64,000 bases of DNA from Nitzschia sp. DOCU1 (Eukaryota; Bacillariophyta; Bacillariophyceae; Bacillariales; Bacillariaceae): positions 1 through 64,000 of the forward strand of contig OX595994.1 of the NCBI GenBank assembly GCA_951394045.1, in the 5' to 3' direction. Below are positions 30,991 through 40,800 of the stretch, one piece after another. Both the position numbers and the translations under genes were made by a program. Below the pieces are notes generated by a model. The model did no database searches. It was given only the letters and a program-made list of their open reading frames with translations, and was not told where the DNA came from. How positions within the stretch are numbered: the stretch's first letter is position 1; each line of letters opens with the position of its first letter.

Positions 30991-32267
30991 TGTTGTGTGT
31001 TGGATTACAATGGAGTGTCCTTCTTTGTCGTCATACGAAACGATGTTCTTCCCAAAGGTAAGGATGTTGAGAGTGGTGCCCTCATTCATCTTCTCGGGAC
31101 TTCTGAACTGCGCCAAAATTTAGAGCGCAACGGAAGCCACTGACTGTCTGTCTGTACGGCGTGTTGAAGATCCAAGATCGGCACTCAAATTGATGAGCGC
31201 CGGCGCGCCTTTTTCCCTCCCTCATTAGCCCTCATCTCATCCATTCTGCCACTTTTCTCTCCGAGCGTAGTATGATAAAGCGGCAGACCATGACGCCCAA
31301 ACATGTCATTCACCTGATCTTATCGTGAATTTCGCCAGAGATCGGAAGTGTGATGCTGGCCGGCGGTTCGCTTCTTGCGATCGTGTGGCAGGAGATGAGG
31401 AGGCGGCTCGTCGGCGCTTTATCGTCTCCGTACCGTCTGAATGCTGTCGGCCTTTGGGGCAACCCTGTGGCTTCCTGCGACAAACCTGATTTGTGAAGCG
31501 TGTTTTGTGTGCCGAGAACGAGGTCAGAGGATTATTTTACATGCGACGACGATTGCTATAGGGAGAACAACAGCGATCTACCCAGGGCTTGTTGTTGTCA
31601 GAGTACCTGGTGCGAGGAGAGACGTTATCATGACATTGTCGCGGTTTCAGCTTCCTCTCTATACACTATGCCATTATGCTAAAACTCGACAATCAGAATG
31701 GTCCGATTTATTTTATCAATTGATTGGAATGCGACCCTTGGAATCCAACGCGGTGCTCCATCCGACCCGCATCAATACAAATCGCACTTTGGGATTTGCG
31801 GCGTTTCGAAGAGCTAGCCAAAGCAATGTATGAGTTCACGGCGAGCATGGCAACAAACGTCAAGGTAGGTGTACGGATGCAGGAAACTATTTGATCAGCG
31901 GCACCGTACGCCCATGACGAGTCAAGGTCGGACTTGCCATGGCCTGCTGACGACGACTATCGAGATAGCGTCTGACGATTCAGTTCGTCTTGTGAGCTTT
32001 CGACTGCTATTATAGTAGTGCGCAATTATCTGACTTGTGGACAGTCAGTCAGTACCAATCCTGCGTGTTTACGACCCTGGGGCTCTGGATTCGGAGCAAC
32101 AAGGTACTACTGGGGAAATTTTGCTGATTAAGTGCTGTAACGAATGGAATAACGAATGTACGTCGTTTGACCCATCTCAGCAATGTACCCTCTGCGAACT
32201 GGTCGTAAGTACTCTGTAGGTATTTTCTCGCTGGTATAAAATTGCCAGCTAGAAAGTCCAAGTAGAA
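30991..32267. other. Intergenic, possible gene remnant near 31.4-31.9 kb
   Basis: The plus strand has a 130-codon ATG frame at 31441-31833 containing SDLFYQLIGMRPLESNAVL; just after it a second frame reads RRFEELAKAMYEFTASMATN followed by a good donor GTAGGT near 31866. These may be one exon with a frameshift or two unrelated chance frames. No family recognised. Confidence 0.3.
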
Positions 32268-34040
32268 CTATGTTCGTAAAATGGCGCCGTCCATTTGTAG
32301 CCGGCAAGAAGGTATATTTGTTGCTTGTCCCTGAAAATCTTCTCGAAGCGCTTCCCGTGCGCCTAATTCCAAGCTGTCGTCCTCGGTAAACGAGAATGGT
32401 TTCATGGCGGGCAGCAGTGTGGGGTCCTCTTTGGCTGCTTCTTCGACTGCCTCGTCCCTTGTCGACTCCGTTTCTGTAGTAGACGAAGCAGCGCTAGCGT
32501 TGCCGATATCGCCAACCGTCAGAGGAATGGGCTCCATCATCACGGTACTCTCATTTGTATAAGATTCTAGTTGAGATGGACCACCCCAAACATCACCAGA
32601 TCCACACGCAATCTCTGTGTTCCTGGCACCACTCGAGTCGTCATCTCCTTCTCTAGAATCTTCCTCGACGATATCCAAATTAGATGAGAATCCTGAATGT
32701 GACTTTCTAGATCGTGACGGCGGCTTTGATCGATGGACGGTTCCTTTCCCGTCTCCTCCGCGATTTCCGCCTCCTTTCTGGCTTCGGCCCATTGACCTTG
32801 CAGATCGCCCTCCTGTGATACTTGAAAGTTGCGCCTCCGTGTACCTTTGAATCTCATTATCAAAGCATGCATGAGAAAGCGCCCACCACCATGGCAACTC
32901 GGGATAAGCTGCACGGAATCGAAGATAACTAGGCCTGGTATGCACAAACATGTTGAAAAAGCCTTGCAATGGCAACAGCAGCGCATTCAATGCGAGCAAT
33001 CCAAAGATCCGCCCCTCGTCAGATGCACCCATGCCGATTCCGTCCACCACTCGGACACAAAATGCCGGGGTATAACTCAGAAAAAACGAGCCAACGTACA
33101 GGAATCCTTGCGAAGCAACTTCACGAATTTGAGCCTTTTGACGCAAGAGGCGTTCTTCTCTAAGGACGTGATGATAGCTCGTCGTCGAGCTGGCAGACGA
33201 AATGCTAGAGCGAGCTGATTGATTTGTGGCATCGACATCCTCGACATCATTTGCAGTATCCCTCTGTGTACTATTTGTTGACGGATCGTTTGGCAGCGCC
33301 TTGAGAGTGAGCGTTTTTCGGACATGTCGATAAATCACCAGATTGTTGATGACCAAAGCTAGATATGTCACTAACATAGGCAGTCCTCCAAAGATCCATC
33401 CAACCATTTGACCCTTGCCCGTACATGTACCAGCAGCTTCGCATCCTTTTGGAATTTCACCAACCCAACATCCCTGGTTTATTTGAAATTCCGAATACCA
33501 GTCCAAGGCCGATCCCAAAGTTGCGGTCGTAACAAAGTATAGTATCGCTGATCCGTGAAACCATTTTTCATAGCGCTTGGCAAATGCGTGTCGACTCACG
33601 TGAAAGCGCACAATCATTAGATAGTAGAAACTTAGAAGAGCATTGTACCAAACGGCGCCAAAAGCTAGCTGCGTCATCCATCCCAAGAAATTACAAGTAG
33701 CAGTATTGCCTACGGCCCAGACTCGTTGAGATGTGGCGGCGGGTACCAAAAAGGGCGATAGTACAAATGAAATACTCGCCACAATGTCGAAAATCGAAAG
33801 TCCCAGCATAATACGATCATATGGCGTGGCCTTTTGAAAGTTTCGGATAACTTTGTACGTGATGGTGGACGAGCCCAAAATTGACAGACTCCCTGAGATG
33901 ATGCTTAGTAGACTCAGCAGGCGTTCTTGTCCATCTGTGAGAGGAGATATCTGGGAAAGGACATAGTCGTCGTCGATGGCTGAGCTTGTCATGTTGGACA
34001 GTGCTGAATATGGCGGTGGGGTCTGTTCAAGTAGTATCAT
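32268..34040 (-). CDS. Seven-transmembrane receptor-like protein
   Basis: A 590-residue single-exon protein. Seven hydrophobic segments fit a GPCR-like topology: LLSLLSIISGSLSILGSSTI, IMLGLSIFDIVASISFVLSP, LGWMTQLAFGAVWYNALLSF, ILYFVTTATLGSALDWY, GWIFGGLPMLVTYLALVINN, GFLYVGSFFLSYTPAFCV and LLALNALLLPLQGFFNMFV. The extracellular loop between helices 4 and 5 has three cysteines (GCWVGEIPKGCEAAGTCTG). Loop 3 is Ser/Thr/Asp-rich and the 170-residue tail is Ser/Glu-rich, likely phosphorylated and cytoplasmic. The layout recalls the cAMP-receptor/secretin-like or diatom orphan GPCR groups; ligand and G-protein coupling are unknown. The start at 34040 is an ATG; MTSSAIDDD 16 residues on is an alternative. 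Confidence 0.82.
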   Translation of the reverse strand: MILLEQTPPPYSALSNMTSSAIDDDYVLSQISPLTDGQERLLSLLSIISGSLSILGSSTITYKVIRNFQKATPYDRIMLGLSIFDIVASISFVLSPFLVPAATSQRVWAVGNTATCNFLGWMTQLAFGAVWYNALLSFYYLMIVRFHVSRHAFAKRYEKWFHGSAILYFVTTATLGSALDWYSEFQINQGCWVGEIPKGCEAAGTCTGKGQMVGWIFGGLPMLVTYLALVINNLVIYRHVRKTLTLKALPNDPSTNSTQRDTANDVEDVDATNQSARSSISSASSTTSYHHVLREERLLRQKAQIREVASQGFLYVGSFFLSYTPAFCVRVVDGIGMGASDEGRIFGLLALNALLLPLQGFFNMFVHTRPSYLRFRAAYPELPWWWALSHACFDNEIQRYTEAQLSSITGGRSARSMGRSQKGGGNRGGDGKGTVHRSKPPSRSRKSHSGFSSNLDIVEEDSREGDDDSSGARNTEIACGSGDVWGGPSQLESYTNESTVMMEPIPLTVGDIGNASAASSTTETESTRDEAVEEAAKEDPTLLPAMKPFSFTEDDSLELGAREALREDFQGQATNIPSCRLQMDGAILRT

Positions 34041-34855
34041 CGCAACGAAGGAAATCTGCTGATCCTAGTGAGTGGTATTCTCCCCCCGTAGGAGTGACGG
34101 TAAGTCAATCAATTCTTGTCAGGAGGTCTCCCACCAGCCAGCTAGAAGCCTTTTGGGTAGTTCAGGTGTACTGGATGATCGTCGAAGATACGATGCTGCT
34201 GCTGGGCATGATGAAGAGAGAGAAGCTGCTCTGGTAACCAAGCCGAAACTTTCACCTACATCGGCGTTGTCTCTACTCTACTACCGTACTTTTTGGTGAA
34301 TTGTACCCGCCAAAAGAGGAGAATCAAACGAAGAAATTCGGTATTCTTACACACATTTCTCAGATTAAATCAGTTATTTAGAATATGAAAATACATTATT
34401 TCTCACAGTCGAATGCTTACTTAGAAGGGGGGGTACCAACTTATGGGAGATACTTCTTTCCAAAAAGTACGGTAGTAGAGAGGCGGGGATGGTGATGATG
34501 TGGTGAAGGTGGGAGAGAACGGGCGAAGGTCCCGTCAGGAATTGGGATTCTTGGAAGTTCTGCAACACTTAGGAGAATTCACTATTATTGCCTTGCAATG
34601 ACTCCAATACGGTAATGTGATTCTATGAACAAAGACGAAAAACAATGTACTCCTTTTGGCGAAAGAAAAGATCCCGAATAGCCTATCCAAGAAACTAAGA
34701 CGTGCCCATCGTTATGTAGTAATTCTAGCTGAACCCGAGATACAATGCGTCGACTACCACGCCTTAAACGGCGCCAATACTCCTTGATGAAATCAGGCGG
34801 CCCTGGGAATAAATTTTCGGGGTGTTAGTAGCGTCACCGGCGCTCGACGACAAGC
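34041..34855. other. Intergenic region holding the inverted-repeat element
   Basis: Upstream of the 7TM gene and downstream of the plastid-targeted gene, both minus strand. Apart from the element at 34276-34480 nothing was recognised. Confidence 0.35.
34276..34480. repeat. Short element with 21-bp perfect terminal inverted repeats
   Basis: CTCTACTACCGTACTTTTTGG at 34276-34296 is the exact reverse complement of 34460-34480. The 163 bp between are A/T-rich and non-coding. This has the look of a MITE-type element; no clear target duplication was seen. Confidence 0.7.
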
Positions 34856-36169
34856 CTAGTGGCAAGCTGCCTCTGCAATTTCAAGCACCGACTCGACTTC
34901 CATCAAAATATTATCAATCTCGGAGAAGTCCATCCCAGATCCAATCTTTACTACGGGCTTCTTGTTCTTCAAATTTTTCGCAGCGATGCCGTCGTCCATG
35001 CTTCGTTCGATTCCAGCAGCACTCTTCACTTCAAATAGAGCATCCTTCGGTGGCGTCATGGGGGGCCTGGGAGTAAAAAGGAACGCCCTGGCACTACTAG
35101 GTTGATTTTGTCGGGTCTTGGCTGCGTCGTGATAGTCTCGCGCCATGCCCCAAGCTGCCTGGAATGCCGTGGAAGCCGTCGTTTCCAAGAAGGATCCCAG
35201 CATTGGACTGTGTTTGTTGAACATCATGATATTGCGGAACATGTCTTCCGCATTTTGCGCCCACGAGGGCTGAACTTGTGGCTTGTTTTCCGTTGTATCA
35301 GAGATAAAGTTCTTTGCAGGTACATTTGACGTAAATACCGTGGAAGCCGACGTTTCCAGAAAGAATGCCATTGGACTTTGCTTGAACGACATGATATTGC
35401 GGAACACGACTTCCGCCTTTTCGCCCCACGACGAGGGTTGAACTTGTTGCCGTCTTTCCATACTATCGATAAGAACGTTTTCCTCTACAGCCGCTGTAGG
35501 AGTAGAGATAAACGCCTTGCCGATGGGTGTTGCTGTCGGCACTGCTGGAGTGGCAAAGTATGGAATGGGGCGTTGAGGCTGATCGACCGGTTTGCTATGA
35601 AACGGAATCTTCTTTTCAGCTCTGGGCACACCCCAAGCTCCATGCTGATTCTCTATCAAAGATTCTTCGTTTGACCTTTCCTCCTTGGCACGTTCCATGA
35701 AGGGTGTGGCCCACGACGATAACCCATCCATATAGCGGTTATCGACTGCATTTTCATGCTCTTGTTCTGTGGAAAACGTTACAATCGGGTCCTGATTCAA
35801 CGACGTCGCTTTCATTTGATGAGCAACCTCAAAATAGGGGCTGCTATCTTTAACAACAGATGATAGCCGAGTAACGAGGAATGAAGCCATGCGAAGAATT
35901 GCCGACGGACGATTGTCGTCTTCATGTTGTTGTTTCGTGGAAACGACGCCTTCATTGCCGATTTCGTTACTCCTCTTTGAAACAAAAGCGATATCGATGA
36001 TACCCCGTTCTTCTACTGCAGAGTCCCCATTAGCATAGTTCAGGGCCGTATTCTGGTGCTCGGGAACAGAGTGCAGTAGCCTCGCCGGCAAATGGGGTGC
36101 AAGAAACGCCGATGAGGGGCATGATTGCGCCGCCAACACGATGCAGAATGGATAAAAGGAAAGTTTCAT
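34856..36169 (-). CDS. Plastid-targeted protein of unknown function with internal repeats
   Basis: A 437-residue single-exon protein. The N-terminus is a signal peptide ending in SSAFLAPHLPARLL, an ASAFAP-type motif with the essential Phe, so a plastid destination is predicted. The rest is Ser/Thr/Asn-rich and mostly disordered. Two diverged repeats lie around residues 245-345: SSWGEKAEVVFRNIMSFKQS...FFLETSASTVF and PSWAQNAEDMFRNIMMFNKH...FLETTASTAF. The C-terminus has a conserved-looking MDFSEIDNILMEVESVLEI helix. No enzyme motif and no membrane segment beyond the signal. The start at 36169 is an ATG that gives the signal peptide directly. Confidence 0.75.
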   Translation of the reverse strand: MKLSFYPFCIVLAAQSCPSSAFLAPHLPARLLHSVPEHQNTALNYANGDSAVEERGIIDIAFVSKRSNEIGNEGVVSTKQQHEDDNRPSAILRMASFLVTRLSSVVKDSSPYFEVAHQMKATSLNQDPIVTFSTEQEHENAVDNRYMDGLSSWATPFMERAKEERSNEESLIENQHGAWGVPRAEKKIPFHSKPVDQPQRPIPYFATPAVPTATPIGKAFISTPTAAVEENVLIDSMERRQQVQPSSWGEKAEVVFRNIMSFKQSPMAFFLETSASTVFTSNVPAKNFISDTTENKPQVQPSWAQNAEDMFRNIMMFNKHSPMLGSFLETTASTAFQAAWGMARDYHDAAKTRQNQPSSARAFLFTPRPPMTPPKDALFEVKSAAGIERSMDDGIAAKNLKNKKPVVKIGSGMDFSEIDNILMEVESVLEIAEAACH

Positions 36170-36455
36170 GGTGACTTTGCTTGTAGTTTTGATTTAATCA
36201 GAATATGGTACAACAAAGCAAGGATGGAAATGCTAGTAGAGCTCTATCGATCGCCAATTCCTCTGCAAGACGAGGTATATGGGCTTATATATGTGATAAA
36301 GAATTAAGGGGGCGAACAGAATAATGTCTTTTGTTCCAACCTTCGCTCTATCATAACGGCAATGAGCGCGCACGTCGGGTTTGTTTCAAATCTATCGACC
36401 TCGGAAGAACTCCCTGAAGTTCGTGCAACTAAAGTCGACCTCGTATTCTAAAATC

Positions 36456-36615
36456 AGACAATGTCTTCTTTTAAAGTTAAAAAAAGACACAGTCTGTTTT
36501 TAAAGTTAAAAAAAGACAGAGTCTGTTTTTAAATCTAAAAACAGACAATGTCTGATTTTAACTCTAAAAGAAGACAATGTCTGTTTTTAAAATAACCTAA
36601 AAGAAGACATTGTCT
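36456..36615. repeat. 29-bp doubly palindromic tandem repeat, array 1 (6 units)
   Basis: AGACA-N-TGTCT-type cores start at 36456, 36485, 36514, 36543, 36572 and 36605. The first five are exactly 29 bp apart, the last 33 bp. Between cores is an A/T-rich second palindrome of the form TTTTAA-(AG or CT)-TTAAAA with variations. Confidence 0.93.
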
Positions 36616-36843
36616 GCAATTAAATCTAACAGCCGATACTTTCTTCGTTTTCTTTTTAATTCCTTATGCCCTTCAAATTTCTTAAGCCTTTAAAGTGCCA
36701 AGGGCCATTCTTTACTAAAGGCACTTCTCGAAACAAATTTGTCTTACTCTCCCTCGCTATTGTGCGAAGGGGGTATTGATCAGGCATATTCGAATGAAAG
36801 AAGAAGGCATGTTATCAATCAATCCGTCTCATTTAAATCAACA

Positions 36844-36969
36844 AGACAATGTCTACTTATAAAGTTAAAAGAAGACAATGTCTGGTTTTAACTCTAAAAA
36901 CAGACACTGTCTGATTTTAACTCTAAAAGAAGACAATGTCTGTTTTAACTTTAAAAGAAGACAGTGTCT
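36844..36969. repeat. 29-bp doubly palindromic tandem repeat, array 2 (5 units)
   Basis: Cores of the same type start at 36844, 36873, 36902, 36931 and 36959, with spacing 29, 29, 29 and 28 bp. 228 bp of unrelated sequence separates it from array 1. The core at 36902 (AGACACTGTCT) is a perfect palindrome around its central base. Confidence 0.93.
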
Positions 36970-37853
36970 ACTTTTAAAATATTGCCTCACCACCGGAGAA
37001 ACCGTTGGAGCTCGCAGAATGCTATGACTGCAAGAAAACTGCTTTATCCAATCAAAATGCTTCACGTTTAACCGTCGCACATATTAGGTCTTGTCGAAGC
37101 CGAATTTTCAACCTGTTCGCCACAAATTAATTTAATTAACAGGAAAACGACAGAATACCCCGTCTTGCTGGGGCGGATGGAAAAAATGAGGCAGTGGTGA
37201 GATGACATCATGCTGATATTCCAAATCCCAACGGCCTGGTGTCACACCCATAAGTAAGCACATGAAGAGTTGAAAGAGCCCGCGAAGGCAAGGAAAGGCG
37301 TGCAACGTCGGCGATCCGATGCATGACTATTGTTTTTCGGTGACTGTGCTTCTGATTCGAAACACTCGACCGAATTTCGGGGGCACCGGCTTTCATAGTC
37401 ATACGGTCTGAAGGATGCAAAGTACCATTTCTTTGTGAAAGATGCTATTTCTAGTCTTTTATTTACCTGCCCTCTAGTTGAGTTAGGTGGAATAGGCTGA
37501 TTATCCAGCTGGCTACCGTCAGTATGGTAGCAAGAAGTGTTGGAGGGGGGGGAGGTTTCCACCCAACTTCTACTGTCAGGTTAGGGATACGACGCTGTTC
37601 GGACATCTGACAGCATACGTCAGCCTATGATAGTGGTGTCTTATGGGACTAACATCGCCAGCCCCTCCCTAACCTCCAATGACAACGCCCGATAACTATG
37701 GGTTGCGGCGGACTCTCGGCCATGACGATCATGGAGGCCAGGTGTTTGATTTGATTTTTTAACTCTTGCAAACCAAAGCTATGATACAATAGTTCGCCTC
37801 TCTGGTATATTGATCGGCGTTGCGATTTGTTCTGCTGTTATATTGCTGCTAGA

Positions 37854-40800
37854 ATGAGTCAATCTCGCCGTAGTAAAACGGCCGACGCCTGGCAACAAAC
37901 GCGTCAAAATTCCCGACACTGGCAATTATGGCTTAAACATGACGTATTTGCTGCTGGAATGAATAACCGAGCCGACTTTGACAGCGGGCATCGGCGGCGT
38001 CCACCCCCGTCTACTTCTAGGAGTAGTGATAGTAGCCCGGCATCGTCTAGTCGGGCGGTGATTGCATCGCCTGAACTTACAAGTAGAAAGCGAGTGCTGC
38101 CGTCCGCCGAAATCGTCGACTCGGTCGATGATGCCTTGTTAGCCTTGTCGGGCTATCGAGACGAATATCCTGTCGTCGCCGAGGAGGATCATGAATGGGA
38201 TTGGATCCTGGACGGACATGCTGCATGGCACGAACAACGACAAAGAAGTCAGGAATTGTTAGCCCAATTGTGGGGTGAAAGCACTAATGGGGAAAAGAAG
38301 CAGAATCTGTGGGACCTTAACGACGAAAATAACGAAGATCTCCTACTATTACAGCTGGGGTCAAGGTGGGGGCATCAGGAATATAAATTTGCTTCTTTTG
38401 ATGAAGTTACTGATGCGGATAACGACAAGTCGGCCCCAGCAGTAAAATTGACTACGGATGATACGAACATGGGAGCTTTTGTTGAAACAAGGTCGAACCA
38501 TCATGATATTCTGTTGACTTGTTCTTCCTCGGATGACAACAACGACGATGCTGCCGTTGATGGCTTTCAAGCACCAGCCAAAGTAATAAAGAGCCTGACA
38601 TCTTCCGAGAAAGCTCCTTGCGTAGACGATGATTCATCCGAAGACTTTGGCGACTTTGTGACGGCCACCGAATGCACTCTGAAACAAACCATGGATCCGA
38701 GTGACGATGAAGTACTCTCCTCCACTCACCCACCAGACCATGCTGCTACCATGGCATTGCAGGATGATTTTGACGACTTTGGGGACTTTCAAGAGGCACA
38801 AATCCAAGATTCAAAAGCACAACCCGCGTCCTTGGAAACAACTGTCTCGACAGCGGATAGACTTGCTGCTGCTGCAGCTACAGCGACGAACGAGAAGCAA
38901 GAGTCAGCACCGCTACCTGTTACTGGTAGCACACAAGTTTCTTCCGGCGTGGAGGATTCAGATGTCGATCACATGGGGACTACAGACGATGCTTCAGTTT
39001 CGAAAACGAGTAGCCTGCCCTCCGAACCCCCCGCAATATCGGCGATGGACCGATCCCCAAACCACGGTGAGCCACAAACTATTGATGATGACTGTGAACT
39101 CGATGGTCCACCACTTTTGCAACTCATGGATCGAACGCCACTGGTGGGATTGACGCCAGCAAATTCCGTTGGAGATGATCATGCCAACCCCGTTGCGGGC
39201 CACGATGAGGACAAACCTGCTACATACCATTCAGGAAAGTTGAGCGACATTCAACAACAAGGTACACAAATAATCACGCTTCAACAAAAACTAGCGGCAG
39301 TATCGGGTGGTCCATTGGATGGTTCGGCAGAAAATGAAGATGATCTGAGAATGGATGGAAGGATTGTGCCGGACGTACGGGACAGTAGAGACTCGGGTGT
39401 CAAGAATTCTTTGGAAAACGGAGTTGCTTCAGACGAAGCCATTACGGAAACTTTAGCAATTTTCATGGAGGCGGATGCTACCCGCACCACCAAGCCGGAC
39501 GAGAGCCCGAATGCAATTGCTAAGCCTAGCGCTACCGGTTCTCCGTCATCGCCTCCAGAAGAGTCCAAAGAGGTGACAGGCGGCCAAGAGGGGGCAGGAG
39601 AGTGGACACCACAGCCCGCCATTTACAACTATTCGACTCCACCCAAGACCAAATCGGAGCCTAAGACGCCTACGACAAATAACTACTCCAAAAGTGCTCC
39701 TCTGTCGATGGCGGGGCGCCGCGAACATTCGTCATCAACGTCTAGTAGCTCGGGTTCTCCCGCTCCGTCGCCCGCCAGGAGATCGCTTGCCAACCGTTTC
39801 ATTGGAATGGACCAAGACGAAAAGAAACAAGAAAGTGAGGACCGAGGCTACGCCCAAGTCGATAGCAAGCAGACCGCTGCTATTTCCAGCCAGGACGCTA
39901 CGACTGAGGACGAAGAAGGCGAAAGTCTCACCACGGAGCCATCTAGCGGAGTTCCTTCAGTGGTCCAACTTTTCACCACGAACCCGCCTCCTCACGTGCA
40001 CTCGCTGGTAGTTCCCTCTACGGTTCGAGTGATGCATTCCGAATTGTCGCCAGACAATGACTTGCGTCCCGAGCCAACCGACAAAACTCCATTGGGGCAC
40101 CCCAAGGACAGCCCGTTTACCGTGGCATCTTCTCTGGCGATCCAATCCCCTCACCAACACTTCAACCAGTCCTTGGCTCGGCCGCTTCGGCTATCCCTAC
40201 AATTGGATCGACAGTCTAGTATTGCCTCACAGTCGACAAGTAGTTTGGCGTCTCCAGAAGGGCGCTTTCTGCGGCGGGCATCGCGAATGCGTCAGCTGCT
40301 TCTAGGAGGCGAAAATAGTCAACGCGATTTCGATGGCATGAATGAAAATGACGATTTGGAGGGAGCTGATGGTTCCGACGACGATTCTAAAGCGGATGCA
40401 GTCTCTCTGGGCAGTCTACGTTCCCTTCTTCCCGATGGATATTTGTGGAAGTCGTCCCATGCGACGCCATCACAAGAAGTCATGGACCAAATGATTACCA
40501 ATCGTTTGAATGGACTGGAATGGGATTGGATTCCTTTCTGGAAACTCGACTCGCTCCTCGAACCAGAATGCGACGCATCATTTGTGCCACTCTGGTTGGA
40601 TCAAATAACTCAGCAATTGTCGGACTTGGATGCTACTCATCTCAAAATTGCCAAGCGACTATACAAGTTGATTCAGCCCCATGCCGGCGAGCTGGAGATG
40701 GCCAATCAGGCAGCTTTGGAGTTAGGCAAAAATTTGCAACTCTGCCGCATCTATCTTGAGCGCACGCAAACTAGTATGAAGCTAGCAAAGTATGGTCCGT

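Larger units (their letters stand above)
36170..37853. other. Intergenic region with 29-bp palindromic arrays
   Basis: Upstream regions of two divergent genes. Apart from the two arrays listed separately, no gene was recognised; 36985-37850 shows only short frames. Confidence 0.4.

Noticed and set aside
36456..36969. CRISPR array
   Set aside because: Regular palindromic repeats suggest it at first, but the intervening sequence is itself repeated and A/T-rich, with no unique spacers, no cas genes, and a eukaryotic context.
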